Assembly: GCF_000758725.1 (NCBI RefSeq)
Contig: NZ_CP009428.1
Coordinates: 4,526,001 to 4,590,000, forward strand
DNA from: Paenibacillus odorifer
GTDB lineage: Bacteria > Bacillota > Bacilli > Paenibacillales > Paenibacillaceae
Direction: 5' to 3'
DNA: 64,000 nucleotides
In this document: positions 34,249-43,189 of the stretch, piece by piece
How the letters are laid out: each line of letters opens with the position of its first letter
Position numbering within the stretch: the stretch's first letter is position 1
The notes under the pieces: model-generated
What the model was told of the DNA's origin: nothing
The model's input: the letters and a program-made list of their open reading frames with translations, nothing else
Databases searched by the model: none
Made by a program: the position numbers and the translations under genes

Positions 34249-35741
34249 AAACGCACGCTGTCACGAAATTGACATCGAAATTGCTCTCCAGAGAGCACTT
34301 CTTCCTTCATTAAAATGTCAAGGGAGTAATCAAATACATTTCGTTGCTTTTCAAGGTGGTCGTGAGTACGCACCATCAATTCATCCAATATTTTACTGTT
34401 TTCCTTCATAAGCTCTTCGGTGGTAACCATTTCCAGCTTGGCGATACCCAACGAAGTTAATCCGGATTTCATCATGGTTTCGACAATATTCAGGGCTTGA
34501 TCAAAATCGCCACGCGAACCAGTGCTTCGTCCGCCATAATACATTTCTTCTGCAGCCGCTCCACCAAGTGCGATCATAATCTGATCTTCGAGATAATCTT
34601 TGGTGTACAAATACTGCTCTTGCTGAGGATTGTGACGTACATAACCAAGGGCTTGCCCCCGCGGAGTCAGCGTAACCTGACTAACACTTCCCGGACGCAG
34701 CAGCTCTGCCATAATGGCATGTCCCAATTCGTGGATCGCCACCCGTTTTTTCTCTTCGTGGTTAGTTTCTCTGTCCGTTTTTTCCCCCATCATAACCTTG
34801 TCAATCGCCATCGACAGATGCCGCTGCTCAACCTCTGTCAATTCCTCACGCATCATATAAATTGCTGCCTCATTCATAACACTTTCGAGCTGAGCACCGG
34901 AAAAACCATAGGCTTCTTCGGAAATTTTGTCGAGGTTCACATTTACATGAAGCGGCTTATTTTTGGCATGCAATTCGAGAATCGATTTACGGCCTTTTTT
35001 ATCAGGCATGTCGACTTGAATATGACGGTCAAACCGTCCAGGACGCAGCAATGCTGAATCAAGCATTTCTTTACGGTTAGTGGCTGCTACCAGCAGAATG
35101 CGCGGCGTTTCGTTGTTATAGATCCCGTCCATCTCGGTCAACAGCTGATTCAAGGTCTGATCATATTCTCGCTGCTGTCCGCCTTCACGCTTACCGCCAA
35201 TTACGTCAATTTCATCTATGAAAATAATAGCGCTTTGCTTGTTTTCCTTAAGGGCGCGGGTACGGGCATCCTTAAACAAATCGCGAATACGGCCGGCACC
35301 GACACCTACGTACATTTCTACAAACTCACTGCCTGATGCTGCCACAAATACAGAGTTCGTATAATGTGCTGCTGCTCTAGCCATAAGGGTCTTACCTGTT
35401 CCTGGAGGGCCTGTAAGCAGAATCCCTTTCAAAGGCCGAATCCCGAATTTGCTGATTTCCTCATGCCGGATCAGAAAATCCAACGCTTCACGAAGCTCCT
35501 GCTTTGCATTGTCTTGCCCGCCAATTTCTTCAAAAGTAAGCTTTGAAGGTCCATCCTTCTTGCGTTTCTTCCCGGCACCTGCATTTACCGCAAGTCCGCC
35601 TCTTAAATGAGCAATGATAAGTAAAGCCGTGAGCATCCCAGCAGCAATTACAATCGGGAATATATTAATGCCTAGAAAAGCCATAAAAATAAACAAGACA
35701 GGAACAAATCCGATTAGAATTTCTTTAAGGTATTTAGGCAT
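34239..35741 (-). CDS. FtsH-like membrane AAA+ zinc metalloprotease lacking the extracytoplasmic domain
   Basis: 500 residues. Two hydrophobic segments (ILIGFVPVLFIFMAFLGI, FPIVIAAGMLTALLIIAHL; residues about 8-50) are separated by almost no loop, so the roughly 80-residue outside domain of true FtsH is missing. The AAA module has Walker A GPPGTGKT, Walker B AIIFIDEID and SRH ALLRPGRFDRHI. The protease has zinc motif HELGH and a later Asp in GSRGDFDQAL. The start at 35741 overlaps the stop of the preceding gene by 8 bases and has GGGGG upstream; an ATG at 35804 has no ribosome binding site. The upstream gene may supply the missing outside domain. Confidence 0.9.
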   Translation of the reverse strand: MPKYLKEILIGFVPVLFIFMAFLGINIFPIVIAAGMLTALLIIAHLRGGLAVNAGAGKKRKKDGPSKLTFEEIGGQDNAKQELREALDFLIRHEEISKFGIRPLKGILLTGPPGTGKTLMARAAAHYTNSVFVAASGSEFVEMYVGVGAGRIRDLFKDARTRALKENKQSAIIFIDEIDVIGGKREGGQQREYDQTLNQLLTEMDGIYNNETPRILLVAATNRKEMLDSALLRPGRFDRHIQVDMPDKKGRKSILELHAKNKPLHVNVNLDKISEEAYGFSGAQLESVMNEAAIYMMREELTEVEQRHLSMAIDKVMMGEKTDRETNHEEKKRVAIHELGHAIMAELLRPGSVSQVTLTPRGQALGYVRHNPQQEQYLYTKDYLEDQIMIALGGAAAEEMYYGGRSTGSRGDFDQALNIVETMMKSGLTSLGIAKLEMVTTEELMKENSKILDELMVRTHDHLEKQRNVFDYSLDILMKEEVLSGEQFRCQFRDSVRLPA

Positions 35742-36276
35742 TATTCCATACCCCCAATGTCGCAGGTTTGCGCGGCAAAATAATAAATTTGCTTTCTTTT
35801 CCATTACTTAAGCTTACATAGACATTATTGTCGTCAATTTCTGTTGAGGCTATCACATTTTTATATTGCGGATATTGCGCTTTGAGTCCATCAAGTTCTG
35901 TGGGTATAAGTGTATATTTACGGCTCTCCATGGCTTCAGCTACAGAGAACATCGCTTTATCCCAGTATTCATCCAGCAGTTCACTGGAGTTCTGTTCTAC
36001 ATCAAGTTTCAGTGTACGTCCATCAATCATCGATTTTCCTTCTTTAGAGACGTACTGAACCAGTTCACGTAATTTCGTGCCTGGCTGGAGATCAAGTTTC
36101 AAAGTGACCTCATTGCGGTTAATACTGATATGAGAATCATTGACGCCCTCATATTGAGATACAATCTTCTGAAGTGGTTCCTGCATTGCAAACTGACGAT
36201 ACAAAAAGAAGCCACCAAACAATAGAGTAGCCGACAGTAGAGACGTTATCAGCACAGGTACAAGACGTAATTTCAA
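35734..36276 (-). CDS. Single-pass membrane protein with extracytoplasmic domain, partner of the FtsH-like protease
   Basis: 180 residues from TTG 36276, placed 6-7 bases after GGAGG; the in-frame ATG at 36348 has no such site. One N-terminal membrane segment (LVPVLITSLLSATLLFGGFF) is followed by a soluble domain of about 150 residues outside the cell with alternating strands and helices (SHISINRNEVTLKLDL, DDNNVYVSLSNGKESKFIIL) and no catalytic motif. I do not recognise a named family. Its last codons overlap the protease start, so both products are made in step; a role as adaptor or detached sensor domain is inferred. Confidence 0.8.
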   Translation of the reverse strand: MKLRLVPVLITSLLSATLLFGGFFLYRQFAMQEPLQKIVSQYEGVNDSHISINRNEVTLKLDLQPGTKLRELVQYVSKEGKSMIDGRTLKLDVEQNSSELLDEYWDKAMFSVAEAMESRKYTLIPTELDGLKAQYPQYKNVIASTEIDDNNVYVSLSNGKESKFIILPRKPATLGVWNNA

Positions 36277-36392
36277 GAAACGTCCTCCTCTCAAAGATGA
36301 CAAAATATAAAGCTCAGTATAATAATTTATAGCTACTTGAGAGCTCATCAGAGAGACTGAAGTCTCTTATTGCTGTTCTAATTACAAGTAGT

Positions 36393-36401
36393 AGTATATC
36401 A
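36393..36401 (-). promoter_or_regulatory. Extended -10 promoter for the protease operon
   Basis: On the minus strand TGATATACT fits an extended -10 (TGnTATACT), with TTGAAA 19 bases upstream of the hexamer. It lies about 120 bases before the TTG start of the membrane-protein gene. The rest of the 36277-36616 gap is AT-rich with no gene; a GGCC-TTGATT/AATCAA-GGCC hairpin sits at about 36504-36528. Confidence 0.45.
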
Positions 36402-36578
36402 CAGGTGTATATACTAATTTCAAAATAAATGTGAATATATTTAAAATTTAATTTTTTAAATATTTCCATCAATACCAAATATATTCCTCGTTTTCGACAA
36501 AACCGGCCTTGATTTTTAATCAATCGGCCTATTTTTGTATGTGAATTTAAGAGAATATTCGGTGATAACCACCCATTC

Positions 36579-36602
36579 AGTATATCACTTAGTATATCAC
36601 TT
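36579..36602 (-). repeat. Two tandem copies of a 12-bp AGTATATCACTT box
   Basis: AGTATATCACTT occurs twice head to tail (36579-36590 and 36591-36602); its reverse complement contains TGATATACT, the same extended -10 as the box at 36393. The three boxes may be alternative promoters or an operator array. Confidence 0.6.
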
Positions 36603-36616
36603 TTGTACATCAAATA

Positions 36617-36659
36617 AATGTAAACAAGCGAACTTATAATAAGTTCGCTTGTTTACATT
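36617..36659. terminator. 43-base near-perfect palindrome downstream of tseB
   Basis: AATGTAAACAAGCGAAC-TTAT and its exact complement flank a single central base, giving a 21-bp inverted repeat. It lies 28 bases after the tseB stop. Only a short T-rich tract follows, so it may be a terminator, a cruciform or a protein site. Confidence 0.6.
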
Positions 36660-36686
36660 GCCACCCTTAATTTCCTTATGTTCGGC

Positions 36687-37205
36687 TTAACTTTTAGGTA
36701 AACTGTAACCTTCACCCATTCGGGACCCATCCGAAAACCGATAAAATTGATAATAATACCGACCGCTCTGTTTATAAAAAAGCTGCCAAGCATACTCTCC
36801 GTTATATACTCCCGGCAGCAAGCGTTCAATCGTTATGTCCGGAAGATCAGCTTTGATAATGCCGCGTATTTGGGCTTCTGAGGTTCCTTTACTTAGTTCC
36901 TCAGCAAACACTGCGTCGTCGCCTTCAGCAAATTTTCCATCTACCGTAAAGCGGACCCAGACCATAAGAGCAGTCCCGGCTTCATTTTTTCCTGTTAAAA
37001 CCCAGTACACTGCATTTTCATCCCAAACCGATTTTTGTGCTTTGGTTACCTCTGTTAGACCCGCTCTGGTTTTGGCAACATCCTTGGCGATATCCCGCTC
37101 GTTCCATTGATCTTTCATAATATAGGCATAGAACTGGATAAGTCCAAACCCCAGGAGCAGAATCAGAACTGACCCCAGGAGGATCCATTTTTTCCTTTTC
37201 TTCAA
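36687..37205 (-). CDS. tseB: TseB/YpmB-type cell-wall elongation membrane protein
   Basis: 172 residues. One N-terminal membrane anchor (KWILLGSVLILLLGFGLIQF) and an outside part made of two PepSY-like domains (about 45-170) with WVRFTVDGKFAEGDDAVF, LLPGVYNGEYAWQLFYKQ and YYYQFYRFSDGSRMGEGYS. B. subtilis YpmB (TseB) is a partner of penicillin-binding protein 2A and affects wall elongation. In B. subtilis it lies upstream of aspB-asnS-dnaD; here the FtsH-like pair and hbd-ackA separate it from asnS and no aspB is seen. Confidence 0.82.
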   Translation of the reverse strand: MKKRKKWILLGSVLILLLGFGLIQFYAYIMKDQWNERDIAKDVAKTRAGLTEVTKAQKSVWDENAVYWVLTGKNEAGTALMVWVRFTVDGKFAEGDDAVFAEELSKGTSEAQIRGIIKADLPDITIERLLPGVYNGEYAWQLFYKQSGRYYYQFYRFSDGSRMGEGYSLPKS

Positions 37206-37312
37206 GGTACAGCTCCCTTTCTAGTAATATATCTTTTTTGATTATATAACACACCCGCGTGTTTATCCAAAATTTCATAATTTTCTAGCTTTCCCAGCCT
37301 TAAAATGTACAA

Positions 37313-37351
37313 AAGGCCGCAACTTTTGCTAAAAGCAAAAAGTCGCAGCCT
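37313..37351 (-). terminator. Hairpin terminator after the deaminase gene
   Basis: On the minus strand AGGCTGCGACTTTTTGCT pairs with AGCAAAAGTTGCGGCCT, followed by TTTT. It ends the rex-mtaD transcript. Confidence 0.75.
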
Positions 37352-37376
37352 ATTATTTATTCGTTATTCTCCAGAC

Positions 37377-38678
37377 TTAACGCTTCAATAAACCTTCGAA
37401 GGCTTCTTGCGCTTTACGCCGGATAGCTTCCTCATCCAGGGTTAAGCATTGTCCATGCTTGATGACCTGTTTACCATTCACCCACACATGCTCAACATCC
37501 TTAGCGCTAGCAGAGTAAACTGCATGAGACAACAGATCTGTGTGTGGCAGCAAATGCGGCTGATCTATATCAATTGCAATGAAATCAGCTTTCATCCCAA
37601 CAGCAAGTCTGCCTACATTATTTAAAAAGATGGACTGGGCGCCATATTCTGTAGCCATACGTAGAGCTTCTGGAGCTGGAACAGCCGTTGGATCACCGCT
37701 GACACCCTTATGAATGAGAGCTGCAAGCCGCATCTCTTCAAACATATCCAAGTTATTGTTGCTTGCCGCGCCATCCGTGCCAAGAGACACCTTCACACCA
37801 GCTTTTAGAAGATCAGTAACCCGAGCCACTCCGCTAGCCAGCTTCAAATTACTGCCCGGATTATGAGAGACACCCACATTATGGCGAGCCAAGATCTCAA
37901 TCTCTTCATCATTTAAATGAACACCATGTGCAACTATCGAGGGACGTGTGAACATTCCAAGATTCTCTAAGTGAGCTACAGGACGCAACCCGTAATCCGC
38001 CACATTTTGTTCCACTTCACGTTTCGTTTCGGACATATGCGTATGCATCGGTAAATCCAGATCATGCGCTGCCTGCACGAACTTAACCAGGAAGTCCGGA
38101 GGGCAAGTATAAGGGGCGTGCGGTGAGATCATAGTAGTAATTCTACCGTCAGCCTTTCCATGCCAGTTACGGGCAAAAGAAATCGCTTCCGCAAGCTTGT
38201 GATTCTGTACATCCTCTGGACATAACCCGATCACACCACGCATCAATACGGAACGGATACCTGATAACTCAGCTACCTCAGCTACTCGGTCCATGTGATC
38301 ATACATATCGAGGAAGGTCGTAGTTCCACCCTTCAGCATTTCCAATACAGATAAGGAGGTTCCCCAGTATACATCATCACCGGTGAACTTTTCCTCCATC
38401 GGCCACATTTTCTCCTGAAGCCACACTTGTAGCGCTAAATCATCTCCATATCCACGCAGCAAAGACATCGCCGCATGACCATGTGTGTTTACAAGTCCAG
38501 GCATGAACAGCAGACGGCTGCCATCAACCACTTGCACTCCAGCTTCCATCTGAGGCTCTTCTTTTCCTATGTAAGTGATTAAATCATCTTCAATAGTCAT
38601 ATATCCACTCAGAACCGGCTCATCCGTTCCCGGAGTCAGAAAATACCCGCCCTTAATTATCGTTTTATTGTTGTTCAT
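37377..38678 (-). CDS. mtaD: 5'-methylthioadenosine / S-adenosylhomocysteine deaminase
   Basis: 433 residues, amidohydrolase superfamily. Metal ligands are visible in LVNTHGHAAMSLLRG, HTHMSETKREVEQ, IVAHGVHLNDEEI and SLGTDGAASNNNLDMFEE. Such enzymes deaminate MTA or SAH to the inosyl forms in sulphur-compound recycling; the substrate could also be another purine-like amine. The start at 38678 lies within the last codons of rex (14-base overlap) and is preferred to an ATG 72 bases upstream deep in rex. Co-transcribed with rex. Confidence 0.9.
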   Translation of the reverse strand: MNNNKTIIKGGYFLTPGTDEPVLSGYMTIEDDLITYIGKEEPQMEAGVQVVDGSRLLFMPGLVNTHGHAAMSLLRGYGDDLALQVWLQEKMWPMEEKFTGDDVYWGTSLSVLEMLKGGTTTFLDMYDHMDRVAEVAELSGIRSVLMRGVIGLCPEDVQNHKLAEAISFARNWHGKADGRITTMISPHAPYTCPPDFLVKFVQAAHDLDLPMHTHMSETKREVEQNVADYGLRPVAHLENLGMFTRPSIVAHGVHLNDEEIEILARHNVGVSHNPGSNLKLASGVARVTDLLKAGVKVSLGTDGAASNNNLDMFEEMRLAALIHKGVSGDPTAVPAPEALRMATEYGAQSIFLNNVGRLAVGMKADFIAIDIDQPHLLPHTDLLSHAVYSASAKDVEHVWVNGKQVIKHGQCLTLDEEAIRRKAQEAFEGLLKR

Positions 38679-39318
38679 GTTCGCTTTCTTCCTTTCCATC
38701 CCGCAAGTAATAAGCAAGACTTTGCAGATCAGTTGTAAAATCAGCTGCATGCACCCGGATATTCGGTGGTGTCTTCAGAATCACAGGGGCAAAGTTCAAA
38801 ATTGCTTCAATCCCAGAAGAAATGAGAATATCTGCTACATTTTGAGCTTCTGAATCAGGTACGGTAATAATGGCAATGCGAATACCTTGCTCACGAATCG
38901 TGCTGCCTAGTTCATCCATCGGTTGCACAGTAAGGGAGTTGATCTTACGTCCAACCTTAGGAGCGTACGAATCAAATATAGCCGTGATTTTCATAGTATC
39001 TTTGAGATATGCATTGTAATTAGACAAGGCATGTCCGAGATTACCTGCCCCTACTAAAGCTACATTAAGCTGTTGATCCAGCTTCAGAATATGACGGATT
39101 TTCTCAATAAGATACGTTACATCATAGCCGATACCTTTTCTGCCGAAGTCACCAAAATACGCTAAATCCTTACGAATCTGTGCGGGATTAAGATCAAGCT
39201 TTTGTCCAAGTTCCTGAGAGGAAACTGTTAATATTTCGCGATTCTGGAGATCATTCAAAAAACGCAAATACACAGGTAGTCTGCGAACAACGGCTTCTGA
39301 TATTTTATCCGATTTCAT
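38665..39318 (-). CDS. rex: Redox-sensing transcriptional repressor
   Basis: 217 residues. N-terminal winged helix (AVVRRLPVYLRFLNDLQNR, SSQELGQKLDLNPAQIRKDL) and a Rossmann domain with VALVGAGNLGHALSNYNAY that binds NADH/NAD. Rex represses fermentation and respiration genes until NADH rises. The ATG at 39318 follows AGGAGG; the ATG 42 bases further upstream has no such site. A single TTGTGAA Rex half-site lies in the leader (about 39346-39354), too weak to claim autoregulation. Confidence 0.96.
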   Translation of the reverse strand: MKSDKISEAVVRRLPVYLRFLNDLQNREILTVSSQELGQKLDLNPAQIRKDLAYFGDFGRKGIGYDVTYLIEKIRHILKLDQQLNVALVGAGNLGHALSNYNAYLKDTMKITAIFDSYAPKVGRKINSLTVQPMDELGSTIREQGIRIAIITVPDSEAQNVADILISSGIEAILNFAPVILKTPPNIRVHAADFTTDLQSLAYYLRDGKEESEHEQQ

Positions 39319-39448
39319 ATTTTTCCTCCTAAAAATAGTAATGTTCTTGTGAAAATCCATATTCTAACGTATACCTCTCCTTATTAAGGGCGGTACTGTA
39401 ACTTACCGCCCTTAAGGATAAGGAGGAGCTAAACTGAAGACGAGCATT

Positions 39449-42310
39449 TTAAGAAGCGCCGCCATCCTCTAGCCATTCCGCTATGCGGGGGACCATTTGA
39501 TCAGTCAGCATATGCTCCATTTTGGGACCAGGCAATGAATAAAGGAAATACTTCCCGTAATGAGATTCAATAACCCTTGTATCATAAACAATAACTATTC
39601 CGCGATCCTGCGCCGTGCGAACCAGTCTTCCGAATCCCTGCTTAAAACGAATAACCGCTTGAGGAACAGACAATTTCATGAATGGATTCTTCTTCTGAGC
39701 CTGCAATAACTCCGACTTCGCTTCCGCCAACGGGTGATTCGGCGGTTGAAACGGAAGTCTCACGATGGCCAGGCAAGTCAGTGCTTCACCTGGAATATCT
39801 ACACCTTCCCAGAAGCTGCTCGTCCCCAGCAGAACGGATGCTGCACTGTCCTGAAAGCGGCGGATCAGCTTGCTCCGGCTGCCACCTTCCACGCCTTGAC
39901 CAAGCACCGTAATCTCTTGTGAGGCCAAAGCCTCTTTAAGCGGATCATATACCTGACGCAGCATTTTATAAGAAGTAAACAGAACCAGCATCCGCCCACG
40001 TGTTGTTTTGGCAGCTTCTGCTAACGACTGTACGAGTGTATCGACAAATCGAGCATCGCCCACACTGCCCTTCACACTAGGAAAATCACGCGGTATAACT
40101 AGCAGCGCCTGCTCGCGATACTTAAAGGGAGATGGAAGGAGTGAGGTCATTAGACGTCCCTCTTCCGCAGCTTCGTTAAGTCCGAGATTATCAATCATAA
40201 ACTGAAAAGATTTATCTACAGACAGCGTCGCCGAGGTAAGCACGATGCTTTTTTTCTTATCGAAGAACAACTCTTTAAGCTGGCTGCTAACATCCACAGG
40301 GACGGCATACATCTGCAGTGATTTGCTGCGGTAATTTCCATTTGCCTCCAGCCAATATACTACATTATCGTCATTCAGCCCCATAAAGAATCTTACTTGC
40401 TCACGTATGGAAGCCAAATCCTTAAATAAACCGCTAATATCAGTAACAAGACTGTCTGCTGAGGATTGGCTTTCCTGGTCACGCATCTCATTAAGCATTT
40501 TATCACCCTTACGGATGATGGCGCTTAACGTCAGATTCATAGTGTTCTCAAGCGCAACTAATTCATCCCAATCCTTCGGCTTACGGGCAGGAAGCAAACG
40601 CATAACCAGTTGCCCCGCTTCCCCTGCTGCTGCATCACTGCGTTCCGGCAAAAGGCTGAACAGCTTGTCGCTGAGTGCATCCCAGGTTTCTTTGACGGTA
40701 AGCAGATCCGGGTAGATCCGATCGATGACTCCGCTCCATTCTGAAGCCTCTTCACTGCCTGACGACTGTAAGATCTGGCGCAGAGCAGGAAGCTGTCCGT
40801 TTCGGCTATCTTTATACAGTCGCGATAACGTGTGTGCCACAGTGAAATGCTTCATATGCATGCCAAGATGTTTACCAGCCACATCTTCTAAATGATGTGC
40901 TTCATCAATTACAAGATGCTCGTAAGCCGGAAGCAGCTGGTGCCCAGCTTTAACATCTGCGAATAGCTTGGAATGGTTCGTAATAACCACGTCAGCAATC
41001 CCAGCTTCATGCTTGGCCCTATGATAATAGCATTTGCGGAACCACGGGCAGGAACGGCCCAGACAGGAATCGGTATCGCTTGCCACCGTCTCCCAGAAAT
41101 CACCGCCCCGGCCGCTTAAATTCAGCTCTTCATCATCCCCTGATTCACTTTGAGTGAGCCATACGATCATCTGAGCTGCAGTAAGCGCATCTTCCCTTGG
41201 GCTTATAAAGTCCTTTTTATTAATTTTATGCTCAAACTTACGCAGACACAAATAATGTCCTCTTCCCTTAAAAATAGCAGCTTTAAACGGAAAAGGAACT
41301 ACCTGCGTTAACAAAGGGATATCCCGCTCGCGCAATTGATCCTGCAGATTAATGGTATGAGTGCTGACCATGACTTTTTCATTGGTGCGAACGCTTTGAT
41401 AAATGGCAGGCAACAAATAACCGAGCGATTTACCGGTTCCTGTGCCCGCTTCGATCAGTAGGTGTTTGTCTTCGGCAAGTGCCGTCATCACCTCATTGAT
41501 CATAATATCCTGAGCTTCCCGGCTTTCATACTGCGGTAATGTGTCTTTAAGTCGTTTGGTTACTTCGTCCATATAATCAGTAAAAGATAAATTCGCTAGC
41601 GGATTCTCAGCATGCTCATCTCTAGGTGGCGCTAACTCCGTCCAGTCTCCTACTGCAAGCGCTAATTGACGATAGAAAGTCAGATCACCTTCGGGCTGTA
41701 GCGTCTCCGCTTCCCGCTCTCGCAGCAGACCATCAAAGTACCAGCCCAGATCACTATCCTCTTCGGTAAACAGCTCACAGAGTCTCTGGATCGTAAGCAG
41801 CGGCAGCTCGTAGAGCTCCTCCAGACATTTCAACAGCACTAAAGCAGTCGCAAGTGCATCACTATCTGCCTGATGCGGACGATCATGTGTCACTCCAAAA
41901 TGAGCACTGACAGAGCCTAGCTGATAAGATGTGAGCGAAGGAAAGCAAATTTTCAGAAAATCAATCGTATCCAAAATCCGCCCTTGAAATGGCAAATAAC
42001 CACAACGATCTAAAGCATTTTGTAAAAAATGGAAGTCGAAAGCGACATTATGCCCTACAAGCACAACATCATCCAAGAGCGGAACTAGCTCCATCATCAT
42101 CTCATCCAGCTCAGGCGCATCCTTCACATCATCATCGGTAATCCCCGTCAGACCTGTTATAAAAGGAGGAATCGGCGTTCCGGGCTTGACATAGGAACCA
42201 TATACCCGGGAGATGGACCGGTCTTCTTCTATAATTGCAAGGCCAACCTGGATAATTTCACCCACGGATTGGGTTCCTGTTGTTTCAAAATCAAGCACGG
42301 CAAATTTCAT
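39449..42310 (-). CDS. dinG: DinG-family helicase with DnaQ-type exonuclease domain
   Basis: 953 residues. The N-terminal 3'-5' exonuclease domain (about 1-165) carries FAVLDFETTGTQ and VLVGHNVAFDFHFL and RPHQADSDALAT. The XPD-like helicase has Walker A EAGTGTGKSLGYLLPA, four cysteines between YLCLRK and FRKCYYH that could hold an Fe-S cluster, DEAH in VIDEAHHLED, and C-terminal motifs (SFWEGVDIPGEALTCLAIVR, GFGRLVRTAQDRGIVIV). Some Firmicute DinG proteins act as nucleases without helicase activity. The start at 42310 is preferred to TTG 42331, which has no ribosome binding site. In B. subtilis dinG follows panD; here a TPR gene lies between. Confidence 0.94.
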   Translation of the reverse strand: MKFAVLDFETTGTQSVGEIIQVGLAIIEEDRSISRVYGSYVKPGTPIPPFITGLTGITDDDVKDAPELDEMMMELVPLLDDVVLVGHNVAFDFHFLQNALDRCGYLPFQGRILDTIDFLKICFPSLTSYQLGSVSAHFGVTHDRPHQADSDALATALVLLKCLEELYELPLLTIQRLCELFTEEDSDLGWYFDGLLREREAETLQPEGDLTFYRQLALAVGDWTELAPPRDEHAENPLANLSFTDYMDEVTKRLKDTLPQYESREAQDIMINEVMTALAEDKHLLIEAGTGTGKSLGYLLPAIYQSVRTNEKVMVSTHTINLQDQLRERDIPLLTQVVPFPFKAAIFKGRGHYLCLRKFEHKINKKDFISPREDALTAAQMIVWLTQSESGDDEELNLSGRGGDFWETVASDTDSCLGRSCPWFRKCYYHRAKHEAGIADVVITNHSKLFADVKAGHQLLPAYEHLVIDEAHHLEDVAGKHLGMHMKHFTVAHTLSRLYKDSRNGQLPALRQILQSSGSEEASEWSGVIDRIYPDLLTVKETWDALSDKLFSLLPERSDAAAGEAGQLVMRLLPARKPKDWDELVALENTMNLTLSAIIRKGDKMLNEMRDQESQSSADSLVTDISGLFKDLASIREQVRFFMGLNDDNVVYWLEANGNYRSKSLQMYAVPVDVSSQLKELFFDKKKSIVLTSATLSVDKSFQFMIDNLGLNEAAEEGRLMTSLLPSPFKYREQALLVIPRDFPSVKGSVGDARFVDTLVQSLAEAAKTTRGRMLVLFTSYKMLRQVYDPLKEALASQEITVLGQGVEGGSRSKLIRRFQDSAASVLLGTSSFWEGVDIPGEALTCLAIVRLPFQPPNHPLAEAKSELLQAQKKNPFMKLSVPQAVIRFKQGFGRLVRTAQDRGIVIVYDTRVIESHYGKYFLYSLPGPKMEHMLTDQMVPRIAEWLEDGGAS

Positions 42311-42365
42311 TATAATTCTATTCCCTTTCAATTGAGACTCTTAATCAGCATAACAGAAGTTGCGA

Positions 42366-42405
42366 AAAAAGGCGATGCACACCACTGGTTCAGGGGATGC
42401 ATCGC
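42366..42405 (-). terminator. Intrinsic terminator after the TPR gene
   Basis: GCGATGCA pairs with TGCATCGC over an 18-base loop and the minus-strand product ends in six Ts. It separates the TPR gene from dinG. Confidence 0.82.
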
Positions 42406-42436
42406 TTGAATAGAAATTTCCAAAACCGTTATTCTT

Positions 42437-43078
42437 TTACAAAAGGGAAACCAGCTGATTTCCAAAATGCAGCTTCCCTCCACGACGGCGGCATACCTCT
42501 AAGTTAACGTTTGGCTCCGGAAGCGCCGGGTCATGCTGCAAGGCAAGGTCAAACAATTCCTGCGCTTCATTAAAACGTTCCTGTGAGGCTCGTATGCAGC
42601 CTAAAGCATTATATACCATGGCTTTCAGCTTGGTCTCCCGTATCAAGCCCAGCATATGGTTCAGATGACTCCAAGCGGCTTCACCGTCACCTTCCTGCAG
42701 ATAAGAGATGGCTAAATATAATCGAGCAGCCAAGCTATCCGGGTATTGCGCAATAACTTCTTTAAACTGATCAATACACTTTCCATACATCAGCAGCTTA
42801 TAATATCCCTGACCTCTTACAAAGGAATCCATACACAGCTCTGGTGCTTCCTGTTCCGGCACTTCCTCTTCGACCACTGCTGTAAAATCCGCACTTTCGC
42901 GAAAGTGACTTAGCTTCTCAGCAAAAGCGAGCCATTCATCCATCACTTTATCGCTCAGTCTATGCAGCATATTATAATTGCATAAAAGCTCGTTCCGGCG
43001 GGCACCCTCCGCTGTAGGGTAATCTGTTACGATCTCCTGAAGCACCTTGTTCATTTCAGCAAACAAATGTTGAAACAT
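42437..43078 (-). CDS. Tetratricopeptide-repeat protein
   Basis: 213 residues, cytoplasmic. The N-terminal half (about 1-75) is helical without repeat signature; after an acidic linker (VVEEEVPEQEAPE) come about three TPR units (KLLMYGKCIDQFKEVIAQYP, AARLYLAISYLQEGDGEAAW, ALGCIRASQERFNEAQELFD). These form a protein-binding scaffold; the partner is unknown. It stands between panD and dinG on the same strand, with its own GGGGGAT ribosome binding site and a terminator after it. Confidence 0.85.
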   Translation of the reverse strand: MFQHLFAEMNKVLQEIVTDYPTAEGARRNELLCNYNMLHRLSDKVMDEWLAFAEKLSHFRESADFTAVVEEEVPEQEAPELCMDSFVRGQGYYKLLMYGKCIDQFKEVIAQYPDSLAARLYLAISYLQEGDGEAAWSHLNHMLGLIRETKLKAMVYNALGCIRASQERFNEAQELFDLALQHDPALPEPNVNLEVCRRRGGKLHFGNQLVSLL

Positions 43079-43189
43079 GGGCTATCCCCCCTTACTGAAG
43101 ATGAAATCAGTTCAGCTTGCCTGACTTCATTTTCTGCGAGATCGGGGTCTTTCATCCCTGCCATTCATTACATGGCGTAAGTCCATACA

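Noticed and set aside
36504..36528. Extra terminator hairpin in the protease leader region
   Set aside because: The stem has unpaired bases and there is no gene ending nearby that it could serve; recorded only as a structure.
39346..39354. Rex operator in the rex leader
   Set aside because: Only one half-site (TTGTGAA) is visible; the inverted second half is absent.
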